This document shows, piece by piece, positions 53,259 through 62,496 of a stretch of 64,000 nt of DNA. Numbering within the stretch: position 1 is the first letter of the stretch; each line of letters begins with the position of its first letter. The notes under the pieces were generated by a model, which worked only from the letters and a program-made list of their open reading frames with translations, did no database searches and was not told where the DNA came from. Location of the stretch: NCBI GenBank assembly GCA_964631955.1, contig CAZWBA010000009.1, positions 1 to 64,000 of the forward strand, in the 5' to 3' direction. Position numbers and translations under genes: made by a program. The stretch is from CAMLJR01 sp964631955 (GTDB lineage: Bacteria > Pseudomonadota > Gammaproteobacteria > Pseudomonadales > CAMLJR01).

Positions 53259-53465
53259 ATGGGGCGCTGGCTGATCATTGCAGGCATCGTTCTCGTCGCG
53301 CTGGGTTCTGTGCTGCATTTCGCGCCGTGGTTATTGAACTGGTTCGGGCGCCTGCCCGGCGACATTCGCATCGAATCCGAAAACAGCAAAATTTTCATAC
53401 CGATTACTTCGATGATTCTGATCAGCGTGGTCCTGAGTCTGGCGCTGAGCCTGTTACGACGTTGA
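53259..53465 (+). CDS. DUF2905 small membrane protein
   Basis: 68 residues with two hydrophobic helices (WLIIAGIVLVALGSVLHF and IPITSMILISVVLSLALSLL) around the family motif NWFGRLPGDIRIESENSKIFIP. It begins eight bases after ribA. Function unknown. Confidence 0.9.
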   Translation: MGRWLIIAGIVLVALGSVLHFAPWLLNWFGRLPGDIRIESENSKIFIPITSMILISVVLSLALSLLRR

Positions 53466-53559
53466 GCGCACACGCGAATCGGCGATCGGTATATGAATTG
53501 CTGGATTTACGACGGCTGAAAAATAAATACGAAGCAGTTATTTTCTGGAGACGTTGAGT

Positions 53560-53904
53560 ATGAGCGATTCCCCTGCAGCTAACGACAGATACAGCACCAG
53601 CGAGCCCGCGCGCGCCGAGATCGATGCGTTGAAGGGGCCTGCGGTTATTGAATTCGGCACGGACTGGTGCGGCTACTGCAATTCGATTCAGCCGATGGTG
53701 AAACCGCTGCTGGCAAAACATTCACGTCTGACCCATCTCAAAATCGAAGACGGACCGGGGCGTCCGCTCGGACGTTCGTTCGGTATCAAATCGTGGCCGA
53801 CATTTATCTTTCTGCGCGATGGCAGAGAGCTCGCGCGGCTGGTGCGGCCGGGAAATCCTGCTTCGGTGGAGGAGGCGCTGGGAAAAATCGATCCGCTGAA
53901 TTAA
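53560..53904 (+). CDS. thioredoxin-like protein
   Basis: 114 residues with active site DWCGYCNSIQPMVKP and the cis-proline motif IKSWPTFIFLRDGRELARLVRPG. It lacks the N-terminal beta strand length of full thioredoxins, so it is a short variant. It follows DUF2905 by about 95 bases. A TTG at 53554 would add two residues. It is probably a cytoplasmic disulfide reductase. Confidence 0.9.
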   Translation: MSDSPAANDRYSTSEPARAEIDALKGPAVIEFGTDWCGYCNSIQPMVKPLLAKHSRLTHLKIEDGPGRPLGRSFGIKSWPTFIFLRDGRELARLVRPGNPASVEEALGKIDPLN

Positions 53905-53950
53905 TGCCTGCTCAAACGCGTGATGGATTCCTGCCTGCGCGACAATTTTT

Positions 53951-55888
53951 TTAAAGCGATTCGGTGCGCACGGGCGCGACGGGCGACACTAATCCCAGTT
54001 GCACGAGTTTTCTGCGAATCGATTGTTCGATGCCTGCTGCATCCAGTCCGCATTGTGCGAGTTGCTGCGCGTGCGTGCCATGCTCGGTGTACGCATCGGG
54101 TAAACCGAGTTGCAATACCGGTACTGCAATTTGATTGGCGCTGAGATATTCGAGCACGGCGCTGCCCGCACCGCCTTGAATGGTATTTTCTTCCAGCGTC
54201 ACGATCAGCGTGTGGCGCGCGGCGATATCTCTAATCAATTGCTCATCGAGCGGTTTGACGAAGCGCATATCGGCAACGGTGGCACCGAGTTTTTCCGCGG
54301 CAGCCATTGCATTGGTAAACAGCGTGCCGAAATTCAGAATCGCCACATGTTTGCCTTCGCGGCGAATCACGCCTTTACCGATCGGCAGTGCAGTCATCGC
54401 ATTTTCGACAGGAACATTCGGGCCGGTGCCGCGTGGATAGCGCACCGCGGCGGGGCCGTTGTGGACGAATCCGGTATAGAGCAATTGCCGCGTTTCGTTT
54501 TCGTCCGAGGGCGCCATGACGATCATGTTAGGCACGCAGCGCAGATAGCTCAGGTCGAAGGCGCCGGCGTGCGTCGGACCATCTTCGCCGACCAGTCCGG
54601 CGCGATCGATCGCGAATAACACGTCGAGATTCTGCAGCGCGACATCGTGAATCAGCTGATCGTAGGCGCGCTGTAAAAATGTCGAATAAATCGCGACGAC
54701 GGGTTTGAGTCCATCGCAGGCCATGCCGGCGGCGAGCGTCACCGCGTGCTGTTCGGCAATTGCCACATCGTAATAGCGGTCGGCAAATTGCTGTGAAAAC
54801 CCGACCATGCCCGAGCCTTCGCACATCGCCGGCGTAATGCCGATGAGTTTCGGCTCGCGCGCGGCCATGTCGCACAGCCAGCGTCCGAATACGTCCTGGT
54901 ATCTGGGTCCCTTTTTGACGGGCGCACTATTTTTTTCTGTCGGGTTGTTCTGTTTGACGGGTTCGAGTTTCGATAACGCGTGATAACCGACCGGATCGTT
55001 TTCCGCCGGCGCAAAACCCTTGCCCTTGGTCGTCATGATGTGCAGCAGCAGCGGGCCTTTCAGTTCGCGCATGTTGCGAATCGTCTGCACGAGGTTCGGC
55101 AGATCGTGGCCATCGATCGGGCCGACGTAATTGAAGCCCAGCTCTTCGAACAGGGTCGCGGGCGCAACGAAGCCCTTCATGTGTTCTTCGATGCGTTTGG
55201 CGAAATCCCACGCGGGCGGAATTTTCGAGAGCACTTTCTTGCTGTTGCTGCGCAGATTGTTGTACGCGCGCGATGCCCAGATTTTCGAAAAATAGGTGTT
55301 CAGCCCGCCCTTGTTGTGCGAGATCGACATCTGGTTGTCGTTGAGAATGACCAGCATGTCGGTGCCGCAATGCGCGGCGTGCGTGAGCGCCTCGAACGCC
55401 ATGCCCGCGGTCATTGCGCCATCGCCGATGACGGCGACGGTTTTGCGTCCTAACCCTTCGTGCCTGGCGGCGATCGCCATGCCGAGCGCGGCGCTGATGC
55501 TGGTGCTCGAATGGCCGACGCCGAAGGTGTCGTATTCGCTTTCCTCGCGCTTTGGAAACGCGGCGAGGCCGTTGAGCTGGCGCATGGTCGCCATGCGTTC
55601 GCGGCGGCCCGTGAGAATTTTGTGCGGATAGGTCTGATGGCCGACGTCCCAGACGAGGCGATCAGAGGGTGTGTCGTAGAGATAGTGCAGGGCGATGGTC
55701 AGCTCGACCACGCCGAGCCCGGCGCCGAAATGTCCGCCGGTCTGGCCGACGGTGAACAGCAGAAACTCGCGTAATTCGTTCGCGAGCTGGGGCAGGTCGG
55801 CTTCGCTCAGCGCGCGCAGATCGGCCGGGCTGTCGATGCGATCGAGCAGCGGCGTGTGCGGGCGTTGACGCGGAATTTCGTTAAGCAT
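53951..55888 (-). CDS. dxs: 1-deoxy-D-xylulose-5-phosphate synthase
   Basis: 645 residues. Thiamine-dependent first step of the MEP isoprenoid pathway. Blocks: ETVGHQ-type VGQTGGHFGAGLGVVEL, DVGHQTYPHKILTGR, GVGHSSTSISAALG, thiamine site GDGAMTAGMAFEALTHA and EDGPTHAGAFDLSYLR. It follows ispA and xseB on the minus strand, the standard gammaproteobacterial order. Confidence 0.97.
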   Translation of the reverse strand: MLNEIPRQRPHTPLLDRIDSPADLRALSEADLPQLANELREFLLFTVGQTGGHFGAGLGVVELTIALHYLYDTPSDRLVWDVGHQTYPHKILTGRRERMATMRQLNGLAAFPKREESEYDTFGVGHSSTSISAALGMAIAARHEGLGRKTVAVIGDGAMTAGMAFEALTHAAHCGTDMLVILNDNQMSISHNKGGLNTYFSKIWASRAYNNLRSNSKKVLSKIPPAWDFAKRIEEHMKGFVAPATLFEELGFNYVGPIDGHDLPNLVQTIRNMRELKGPLLLHIMTTKGKGFAPAENDPVGYHALSKLEPVKQNNPTEKNSAPVKKGPRYQDVFGRWLCDMAAREPKLIGITPAMCEGSGMVGFSQQFADRYYDVAIAEQHAVTLAAGMACDGLKPVVAIYSTFLQRAYDQLIHDVALQNLDVLFAIDRAGLVGEDGPTHAGAFDLSYLRCVPNMIVMAPSDENETRQLLYTGFVHNGPAAVRYPRGTGPNVPVENAMTALPIGKGVIRREGKHVAILNFGTLFTNAMAAAEKLGATVADMRFVKPLDEQLIRDIAARHTLIVTLEENTIQGGAGSAVLEYLSANQIAVPVLQLGLPDAYTEHGTHAQQLAQCGLDAAGIEQSIRRKLVQLGLVSPVAPVRTESL

Positions 55889-55973
55889 GCAGGGTATGGC
55901 CGCCTGAGCGTAAAGGCGGCAATTGTAAACGAATCGTCATGATTTGACGCCTTTGAGTTTGGCCGGGGCCGGT

Positions 55974-56954
55974 TCAGTGACTGCGTTCGATGATGAACGC
56001 CGACAGATCGCGCAGATGGCGGGCCCGCTCGCCGAACGTCGCGAGCGCGTTCAGGGCTTCGCCGTGCAGGTCCAGCGCTTTCTGCCGCGCGGCCTCGAGT
56101 CCGAGCAGCGCGGGATAGGTCGGCTTGTCGCGTTCGATATCCGAACCCTGCGGTTTGCCGAGCGTCGCGGTGTCGCTGGTGATATCGAGAATATCGTCCT
56201 GCACCTGAAACGAGAGACCGATGGCGGCGGCATAGCAGTCGAGCGCGTCGAGCTGCGCGTCATTCGCTCCCGCCGCGAGAGCACCCATGCGCACGGCGGC
56301 GCGGATGAGCGCGCCGGTTTTGAGGCGGTGCATGGTTTCGAGATGCGGCAGATCGATCCGTTTCTGCACCGCCGCCAGGTCGATGGCCTGACCGCCGACC
56401 ATGCCGCGCGGTCCGCTGGCGCTGGCGAGTGAAAGAATCAGCTGAATGCGCAGATCGGTGTCGACAGGCAATTGCGCGAGCAGTTCGAATGCGCGTGTCT
56501 GCAGCGCATCGCCCGCGAGAATCGCCGTGGCCTCGTCGAATTTTTTGTGGCAGGTCGGATTGCCGCGGCGCAAATCATCGTCGTCCATCGCGGGCAGATC
56601 GTCGTGCACCAGCGAGTAGGCGTGAATGTATTCGACGGCGCAGGCAACGCGGTCGAGCGTGTCGGCACTGGCAGTATCTGTATTTGCGCGGTCGTCGATG
56701 GCAGCGGCGGCCGCGTAGACGAGCAGCGGGCGCACGCGCTTGCCGCCGTTGAGCAGGCTGTAGCTCATGGCTTCGAACAGGCGCTGCAGATGTGCGGCGG
56801 TATTCGCGGCGAATTCGGAATCGGCCGAACCGAGGTGCAGTGCGAGTGCCGCCTGCACGCGTGCGCGGCAGTGTGCGCTGTACTGATCGAAAGTAACGGC
56901 GTCGAAAGTTCGTGCGTCGAAACCAGGTGCGTCGAGTGTGGGAGCGGAAGTCAT
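55974..56954 (-). CDS. ispA: farnesyl diphosphate synthase (polyprenyl synthetase)
   Basis: 326 residues. Aspartate-rich motifs DDLPAMDDDDLRRG and FQVQDDILDIT, with GGKRVRPLL before them. It makes farnesyl diphosphate from IPP and DMAPP, downstream of Dxs. The N-terminal ~25 residues (TSAPTLDAPGFDARTFDAVT) are a repetitive extension not usual in IspA (about 300 residues) and may include a misplaced start. Between xseB and dxs. Confidence 0.93.
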   Translation of the reverse strand: MTSAPTLDAPGFDARTFDAVTFDQYSAHCRARVQAALALHLGSADSEFAANTAAHLQRLFEAMSYSLLNGGKRVRPLLVYAAAAAIDDRANTDTASADTLDRVACAVEYIHAYSLVHDDLPAMDDDDLRRGNPTCHKKFDEATAILAGDALQTRAFELLAQLPVDTDLRIQLILSLASASGPRGMVGGQAIDLAAVQKRIDLPHLETMHRLKTGALIRAAVRMGALAAGANDAQLDALDCYAAAIGLSFQVQDDILDITSDTATLGKPQGSDIERDKPTYPALLGLEAARQKALDLHGEALNALATFGERARHLRDLSAFIIERSH

Positions 56955-56994
56955 TGCAGCCTTCGTATGGCGTAGTGATGAGTGGTGTCGAAAA

Positions 56995-57246
56995 TCAGTG
57001 GCTATCGCTATCCGGATTTTCCATTGCGGGAAAATCCGCCGTGGTGCCGTCTTCGGCGAGTAACAGCTGCACTTTCTGTTCGGCCTGCTGCAGTGTCAGC
57101 TGGCATTCGCGCGTGAGACGCACGCCGGTCTCGAAGGCCTGCAGCGATTCTTCCAGTGTCATTTCGCCGCTTTCCATGGCCGCGACGAGCGCTTCGAGTT
57201 CGCCGAGCGCCTTTTCGAAATTCAAGGGTTTTTTCGTTTTCGCCAT
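56995..57246 (-). CDS. xseB: exodeoxyribonuclease VII small subunit
   Basis: 83 residues: NFEKALGELEALVAAMESGEMTLEESLQAFETGVRLTREC is the full family signature of coiled helical XseB. It partners XseA to degrade single-stranded DNA. First gene of the xseB-ispA-dxs operon. Confidence 0.96.
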   Translation of the reverse strand: MAKTKKPLNFEKALGELEALVAAMESGEMTLEESLQAFETGVRLTRECQLTLQQAEQKVQLLLAEDGTTADFPAMENPDSDSH

Positions 57247-57368
57247 GATGGTTTACCTGGCCTGTACGCCATGAAGAAGCTTGATAGGTAGCGGGCGCGA
57301 GCGAAAGCGAAACGCGGCGCTGAAAAAGCGGCGCCATTATAAGCCCGGGCGGGCGGGAATTTCCGCTG

Positions 57369-57377
57369 TGCTATGAT
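57369..57377 (+). promoter_or_regulatory. extended -10 promoter of the btuFCD operon
   Basis: TGCTATGAT is a near-consensus extended -10. It predicts transcription from about 57384, so the protein should start at 57394 or 57406 rather than the ATG within the element. No cobalamin riboswitch is present between it and the genes. Confidence 0.45.
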
Positions 57378-57405
57378 CGCGCCCGTTTTGCCGATGACCT
57401 CACCG

Positions 57406-58308
57406 ATGCCAAACGCGCCGCTTCTTCTCACACTGATCGTCACGCTGCTGGGCTGCGCATGCAGCGCAAGCGCGGATGTTCTCGCGGGTCGTGTCGCTGC
57501 GCCCGTCCCCGATAGCGATGCAGCTATTGATCGCACTTACACGCGAGCGCCGCAGCGTATCGCCTCGCTCAATCTCTGCACCGATCAACTGCTGTTGATG
57601 CTGGTGCCGCGCGCGCGCATCGCTTCGGTTTCCGACTGGGCGACGAATGCTGAAAGTTCCTATATGGCGGCGGCCGCGCAGGGCATTCCCGGCAATCGCG
57701 GTTCGGTCGAAACGGTATTGCCGCAGAATCCCGATTTGATTCTCGCCGGCGAATACAACGATGTCATGTTGCTGAAGGTGCTCAGGCATCTCGGTTATCG
57801 CGTTGAAACGCTTCCTGTGCCGCAAACCATCGAGCAGACGCGCGCGCATATTCTGCATTTTGGTGAATTGGTGGGAGAGTCGGAAAAAGCGCAGCGTATT
57901 GTCGAGGATATGGATCGGCGTCTGGCGCGCATCGATGCGCGCGTCGCCAGTTTGCCGCGCCAGGGTCTGGCTGCGGTTTACGCGCCTAACGGATTGACTG
58001 TGGGGAAAGACGCGGTGCTGACGCAGATTGTCGAACGTGCGGGCTGGCGCAATCTCGGCAGTGAACTGGCGGTAGCCGGTTATGGCGCCATCTCCATCGA
58101 ACAGCTGCTGGTCGCGCGACCGGATCTGCTCGTGCTCGATATCACCGCAAAGGGAAACGATGATTCGATTGCACACAGTTATCTCGCGCATCCCGCATTA
58201 TCGACGCTGAAAAAACATGCGCGCACGGTGGCGATGTCGCCGGCGCTCTCCGAATGTGTCGGCCCGAATACCATCGACGCCATCGAATTGCTGATGGCGC
58301 AACACTGA
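57406..58308 (+). CDS. btuF: cobalamin ABC transporter substrate-binding protein
   Basis: About 300 residues. Signal region PLLLTLIVTLLGCACSASA, then a class III binding-protein fold: RIASLNLCTDQLLLMLVPRARIASVSD, VETVLPQNPDLILAGEYN, IVEDMDRRLARIDAR. The MPNAP start is chosen from the promoter position; ATGs at 57373 and 57394 are alternatives. Cobalamin as ligand is inferred from btuC and btuD downstream and the cob locus; siderophore or heme binding cannot be excluded by sequence alone. Confidence 0.85.
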   Translation: MPNAPLLLTLIVTLLGCACSASADVLAGRVAAPVPDSDAAIDRTYTRAPQRIASLNLCTDQLLLMLVPRARIASVSDWATNAESSYMAAAAQGIPGNRGSVETVLPQNPDLILAGEYNDVMLLKVLRHLGYRVETLPVPQTIEQTRAHILHFGELVGESEKAQRIVEDMDRRLARIDARVASLPRQGLAAVYAPNGLTVGKDAVLTQIVERAGWRNLGSELAVAGYGAISIEQLLVARPDLLVLDITAKGNDDSIAHSYLAHPALSTLKKHARTVAMSPALSECVGPNTIDAIELLMAQH

Positions 58309-58327
58309 ATCGAGTTTCTGCACACGC

Positions 58328-59326
58328 ATGAAAGCGACCCGGATCGTTTCGAATAAAACATTGCTGACGGTGTTGTCGACGCTATTGGTCGCGCTGTTAT
58401 TTTTTGCGCTGACGCAGGGGCCGGTGGCATTGCACTGGGTAAACGCATTGCAGCAACCCGCCACGTCGGTTGATGGTGTGATCCTCTGGCAGGTTCGTCT
58501 GCCGCGTGCATTGCTAGCGATCGCAGTCGGCGCGTCGCTCGGTATCGGTGGCGCGGCGCTGCAGGGATTGTTGCGCAACCCGCTCGCCGGGCCCGATCTG
58601 CTCGGCGTGAGCAGTTGTGCCGCGCTCGGTGCCGTGCTCACGCTGTATACGGGCATCGCGGCGATGACCTGGCTCGCCCTGCCCATCGGCGGCATCGCCG
58701 GGGCGCTGTTCGCGGTATTCCTGATTTTCTTTCTGGCCGGGCGTCACGCGGCCGTGCTGACGTTGATTCTCGCGGGCATCGCCGTGAACGCGGTGATGTC
58801 ATCGTTTATCGCTCTCGTGCTCAATTTCGCGCCGAATCCCTTCGCGCTCAGCGAGATGATGTACTGGCTGCTCGGTTCGCTCGCCAACCGCAGCATGAAT
58901 GAATTCGCCGTCGCCATTCCCTTCATGCTGGCCGGCTGGATACTGCTGCTGTCGAGCGGGCGTTTTCTCGACGCTCTGTCGCTCGGCGAGGAAACCGCGC
59001 AGTCGCTCGGCTTCAACGGCGCGGCATCGCGCTGGCGCATCGTGATCGGCGTCGCCCTGTGCGTCGGCGCGGCGGTGGCGGTGAGCGGAAATATCGGTTT
59101 TGTCGGCCTGGTGGTGCCGCATCTGCTGCGGCCGTGGGTGGGTTACGAGCCGCGCCGGCTGCTGGTATCGAGCGCATTGGCCGGCGCAATTCTGCTGCTG
59201 TTTGCCGATGGCATCGTGCAGCTGTTATCGACCGGCAGCAATCTGAAGCTCGGCGTCGTCACCGCGCTCGTGGGGGGGCCTTTCTTTCTGCATCTGATTT
59301 TCAAACAGCGCGGAGGATTGCACTGA
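58328..59326 (+). CDS. btuC: vitamin B12 ABC transporter permease
   Basis: 332 residues, BtuC/FecCD-type permease with about ten helices. RLPRALLAIAVGASLGIGGAALQGLLRNPLAGPDLLGVSS is the diagnostic N-terminal block, and FVGLVVPHLLRPWVGYEPRRLLVSSALAGAILLL the C-terminal one. It forms the inner-membrane channel for cobalamin delivered by BtuF. Starts 20 bases after btuF; its stop overlaps the btuD start (TGATG). Confidence 0.92.
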   Translation: MKATRIVSNKTLLTVLSTLLVALLFFALTQGPVALHWVNALQQPATSVDGVILWQVRLPRALLAIAVGASLGIGGAALQGLLRNPLAGPDLLGVSSCAALGAVLTLYTGIAAMTWLALPIGGIAGALFAVFLIFFLAGRHAAVLTLILAGIAVNAVMSSFIALVLNFAPNPFALSEMMYWLLGSLANRSMNEFAVAIPFMLAGWILLLSSGRFLDALSLGEETAQSLGFNGAASRWRIVIGVALCVGAAVAVSGNIGFVGLVVPHLLRPWVGYEPRRLLVSSALAGAILLLFADGIVQLLSTGSNLKLGVVTALVGGPFFLHLIFKQRGGLH

Positions 59327-60147
59327 TGAGTGAATCCGCAGCGACAAATGCGCCGACCACAAAAAATTTGTTGTGTGCGAGAAATGTTCGTGTGGTGGTC
59401 GACTCGCGTCATCCCGTCGATGGTGTCGATGCGGATATCCGCGCGGGCGAGGTCGTCGGCCTGATCGGCCCGAACGGCGCCGGCAAGACCACGTTGCTGC
59501 GCGTCATGGCGAAGCTGTTAGAGCCGCAGCATGGCGAGGTGACGTTCGATGACATTCCGCTGGCGCAAATCACGCCAGCGGTTTTCGCGCGGCGCTGTGC
59601 CTATCTCGCGCAGGGCGCGCACGCGCACTGGCCGCTGAGCGTCGAGCGCGTCGTTGCACTGGGGCGCCTGCCGTATCTCGACTGGCGTCAGGCGCCCGGT
59701 GACAACGATCGCGCCGCGATTGAAAAAGCCATGCGGGCTGCAGAGGTCGAACATCTGCGCGCGCGCGCGGTGACGACATTGTCGGGCGGCGAGCGTATGC
59801 GCGTATTGCTCGCGCGAATTTTCGCATCGCAGCCGCAGATCATTCTGGCGGACGAGCCGATTGCCGCGCTCGATCCGTATCATCAGCTGCATGTGATGGA
59901 GTTATTGCGCGAACACGCGCACGCCGATCGCCAGTCGCACGCCGTGCTGGCGGTGCTGCACGATTTGAATCTCGCCGCACGTTTCTGCGACCGTCTGCTC
60001 CTGATGGCGAATGGCCGTGTCGTTGCGAGCGGCGCGCCGCGCGATGTGCTGACCGTCGAAAATTTACGCGATGTATACGGCGTGAACGCGGCGATCAGCG
60101 ATAGCGGCGATGTGTTCAGCGTGATGCTGACTTGCCGTCAGGCGTAA
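59326..60147 (+). CDS. btuD: vitamin B12 ABC transporter ATPase
   Basis: 273 residues. Walker A GPNGAGKTT, signature LSGGERMRVLLARI, Walker B IILADEPIAALDPYHQ, H-loop VLAVLHDLNLAARF. It energises BtuC. The ATG overlaps the btuC stop. Iron-siderophore transporters of the same family are the main alternative, but the BtuB/cob locus supports cobalamin. Confidence 0.92.
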   Translation: MSESAATNAPTTKNLLCARNVRVVVDSRHPVDGVDADIRAGEVVGLIGPNGAGKTTLLRVMAKLLEPQHGEVTFDDIPLAQITPAVFARRCAYLAQGAHAHWPLSVERVVALGRLPYLDWRQAPGDNDRAAIEKAMRAAEVEHLRARAVTTLSGGERMRVLLARIFASQPQIILADEPIAALDPYHQLHVMELLREHAHADRQSHAVLAVLHDLNLAARFCDRLLLMANGRVVASGAPRDVLTVENLRDVYGVNAAISDSGDVFSVMLTCRQA

Positions 60148-60185
60148 ATGCAAAAGCGCAGCTATCGGGTCGGGCAAATTTTTTT

Positions 60186-60239
60186 GTACGTTGAGGCCTG
60201 TAGTTGAGGCTCGTACGTTGAGATTCGTACGTTGTAATC
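60186..60239. repeat. four-unit ~14-bp tandem repeat
   Basis: Units starting 60186, 60200, 60213 and 60227 follow the pattern GTACGTTGAGGCTC with variation (GTACGTTGAGGCCT, GTAGTTGAGGCTC, GTACGTTGAGATTC, GTACGTTGTAATC). It sits in the 224-base gap after btuD. Nothing else was recognised in this gap. Confidence 0.75.
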
Positions 60240-60371
60240 GGTTGAAAAATCGCCAGCATCGTGTCGATAATGGCGCAATTTTAACCGGGCTGTGGTAGAG
60301 CGCCTGACATATGCAGCGTCGTCGGCCGTGACAAAGGCTGTAGCGGCGAAGCGTAGTGATGGAGCAAGTGC

Positions 60372-60950
60372 GTGCAGATACTGCGTTTGAACAAGGCGGG
60401 TCAGCCGATCGATTGGCTTAGCTGGCAGGAAGCGGTGTGTCTGTATTCGCGCGAGCTGGTGTTGTGGACGCTCGGCGATGCCAGGCTCACCATTCACGGT
60501 GGCCGCAGCCGCGTGACCGGTGAACGAACGATCATCAAGCTGCCGAGCATTCTCGCCTGCGGTGGCGATCAGCTGGCGCGTCAGCGCACAAAGCCGCCGC
60601 TCACCAATCGCGCCCTGTTTGAGCGCGATAATTATCAGTGCCTCTACTGCGGCCACCCTTTCAATTATCAGCAACTCACGCGCGATCACATCGTGCCGCG
60701 CTCGCGCGGTGGCCGCGACAGCTGGGAAAACTGCGTCGCGGCGTGTCGGCGCTGCAATCAGTTCAAGGGCAATTGCCGTCTGGAAGAAACGGGCGTGGAA
60801 TTGCTGGCGCTGCCGTTTCGTCCAAATCCCGCCGAATATCTCGCACTCGTCAACAGCCGCCGGATCCTGCCCGATCAGGCCGATTATCTGAGCAAGCAGT
60901 TTTCCGCAAATTGCCGCTGGCGGATGCGCGACAAATGTTTTTACGCGTGA
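60372..60950 (+). CDS. HNH endonuclease family protein
   Basis: 192 residues, GTG start. Zinc-binding CLYCGHPF and CVAACRRCNQFKGN flank the HNH core LTRDHIVPRSRGGRDSWEN. This compact HNH family is common in proteobacterial chromosomes, often as a lone gene of unknown role rather than as part of a restriction system. No methyltransferase is adjacent. Confidence 0.9.
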   Translation: MQILRLNKAGQPIDWLSWQEAVCLYSRELVLWTLGDARLTIHGGRSRVTGERTIIKLPSILACGGDQLARQRTKPPLTNRALFERDNYQCLYCGHPFNYQQLTRDHIVPRSRGGRDSWENCVAACRRCNQFKGNCRLEETGVELLALPFRPNPAEYLALVNSRRILPDQADYLSKQFSANCRWRMRDKCFYA

Positions 60951-61082
60951 CGCGTGGAGTAGAATCTTAGCGTATAAGGCGGACTCCCCTTTATTGTATC
61001 TTTCGCTTACACTAATGTTTGCAGGGGCTGTGCCATAGCCTCTGTATAAAAACTAAAATTTAACATCTCAAGGAGAGAAATC

Positions 61083-61607
61083 ATGCGCTTGCCGAGCTGT
61101 ATAAAAATTTCTTTAACTGCTTTAACTTTTACTACTGCAATGAATTATGCGGCAGCCGAAAATATCGGCGTGATCGCCGTTAATGGTGTAGAAAAAGTGA
61201 AGGTCAGTCGCTGCAGTTCTACCTCTAATAGTTATCTCTATTCTTTTATCGTTCATAACGACGGTACATGGGACTACTATGACTATGATATGGATCTTTT
61301 ATTGCCGACTATAGGGGTGTATGTTGGAACACCAGAAAGTCGAAAAATAAATCTTGCAGCGGGGCCTTTTTTTACAAATATTTTTGTCAGTGTTGTAGGT
61401 GATGTTGCTGAATCCTTATGCGGTACTTCTCTCAATTTGGTTTCAAACACACCACTTGTCTACAAAGTGAAAATCAATAAGAAACGTACAACAGCAAGCG
61501 TTAAAACGAAGCTCAATGTGCGTGGGTATAGTCCTGCATATGGGCGATATGGCACGGCGAAGTATACATATTCGGGCAAAGGTAGCTATTCGATAGAAAG
61601 CTTATAA
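61083..61607 (+). CDS. unrecognised secreted protein, AT-rich
   Basis: 174 residues. A clear signal peptide ends near MNYAAA, leaving a mature protein of about 150 residues with two cysteines (44 and 113), possibly a disulfide, and an alternating beta-strand pattern with many Tyr, Ser and Thr (SNSYLYSFIVHNDGTWDYYD, YGTAKYTYSGKGSYSIESL). No family is recognised. Two sample lines of the gene are about 38-42% GC, well below its neighbours, suggesting horizontal acquisition. Ribosome site AAGGAGAGAAATC. A weak TTGCAG/TATAAA pair and a small GGGGCT/AGCCTC hairpin lie at 61019-61050. The STN-HEAT lipoprotein gene starts six bases after its stop. Confidence 0.8.
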   Translation: MRLPSCIKISLTALTFTTAMNYAAAENIGVIAVNGVEKVKVSRCSSTSNSYLYSFIVHNDGTWDYYDYDMDLLLPTIGVYVGTPESRKINLAAGPFFTNIFVSVVGDVAESLCGTSLNLVSNTPLVYKVKINKKRTTASVKTKLNVRGYSPAYGRYGTAKYTYSGKGSYSIESL

Positions 61608-61613
61608 AAGCCG

Positions 61614-62486
61614 ATGCCGAGCGTTCGTCTACTTGTTGCCAGCCTTCTTGTTTTTGTAACGATTGTAGGTTGTGAGGGTAAGAAAAATTCCCGTGAAGAT
61701 GCGTTATCCTCACGAGGTCAATTGCCTTCGCCTACAAATCTTGCTGCCCTAGAGCCGAAGACGCTTCGGGATACGGTTCGCTACGAAAATGGGTTTCTGA
61801 CGATCGATGTACGCAATGCATCGTTGGATGAGTTGTTGCGGCGCATTGCGAAGTTGGCTCGATTTCGCCTGGAAAATAATCTTGCAGAAAGACAGTCATT
61901 CGATATTTCTCTGACGCATGTGCCGCTAGAGGAGGGATTGCGAGTTATTCTCGGCGATATTCCTCATAAACTCAGCTACGAAAGTATTGAGCCGGGGCCG
62001 ATTCAGAAAATTTCCCATGTGAGGGTTGGTGTACCGGAACCCTCGATAGAGGCCGATTTATTGACCTTTACGCGTCAAAAGTTAGAAGCGGCCAAAAGAA
62101 ATGCGCATCACGATAAGGTTGTTGATAGTAGCCTGACACGCGAGCAATTAGATGCGCTGACCGGACCAGAACGACTTGAGCGGTTATCGCAACTACCTCC
62201 ATCGGCAGAAAATATGCCGCTCTTGCTCGATGTCCTGCGTCACGATAGCCAATCGGACATGAAGATTGCAGCGATGGCGTCGCTGGAGAATAGCGATGCA
62301 CCGGAAGCTATTCGGGCGCTTCAGGAGTCGTTGGGTGAGTCGGATGCTGAAGTTGTGCTGGCTGCGATAGATTCAATCGAATTTGCTGGTGACAATACAC
62401 AAATTCCGGCGTTGACAAAGCTTCTACAACACCCCAATTCGGAAGTGCGTGAAGCGGCAGCTGAGGCGATCGATTTTCTGCGGTGA
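61614..62486 (+). CDS. lipoprotein with STN-like domain and HEAT repeats
   Basis: 290 residues. Lipoprotein signal with lipobox TIVGC. Residues ~60-120 (GFLTIDVRNASLDELLRRIAKLARFRLE through VILGDIPHKLSYE) resemble the secretin/TonB short N-terminal (STN) domain. After a charged helical linker, the last ~100 residues form HEAT-type repeats (KIAAMASLENSDAPEAIRALQ, EVVLAAIDSIEFAGDNTQIPALTKLL, SEVREAAAEAIDFL). It may be a periplasmic adaptor linking a secretin-like or TonB system to other proteins. It is coupled to the secreted-protein gene in front. Function unknown. Confidence 0.8.
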   Translation: MPSVRLLVASLLVFVTIVGCEGKKNSREDALSSRGQLPSPTNLAALEPKTLRDTVRYENGFLTIDVRNASLDELLRRIAKLARFRLENNLAERQSFDISLTHVPLEEGLRVILGDIPHKLSYESIEPGPIQKISHVRVGVPEPSIEADLLTFTRQKLEAAKRNAHHDKVVDSSLTREQLDALTGPERLERLSQLPPSAENMPLLLDVLRHDSQSDMKIAAMASLENSDAPEAIRALQESLGESDAEVVLAAIDSIEFAGDNTQIPALTKLLQHPNSEVREAAAEAIDFLR

Positions 62487-62496
62487 GTCAGCCTCC

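Noticed and set aside
60372..60950. restriction-modification or CRISPR role for the HNH gene
   Set aside because: No methyltransferase, specificity subunit, Cas gene or repeat array is nearby; it matches a lone chromosomal HNH family.
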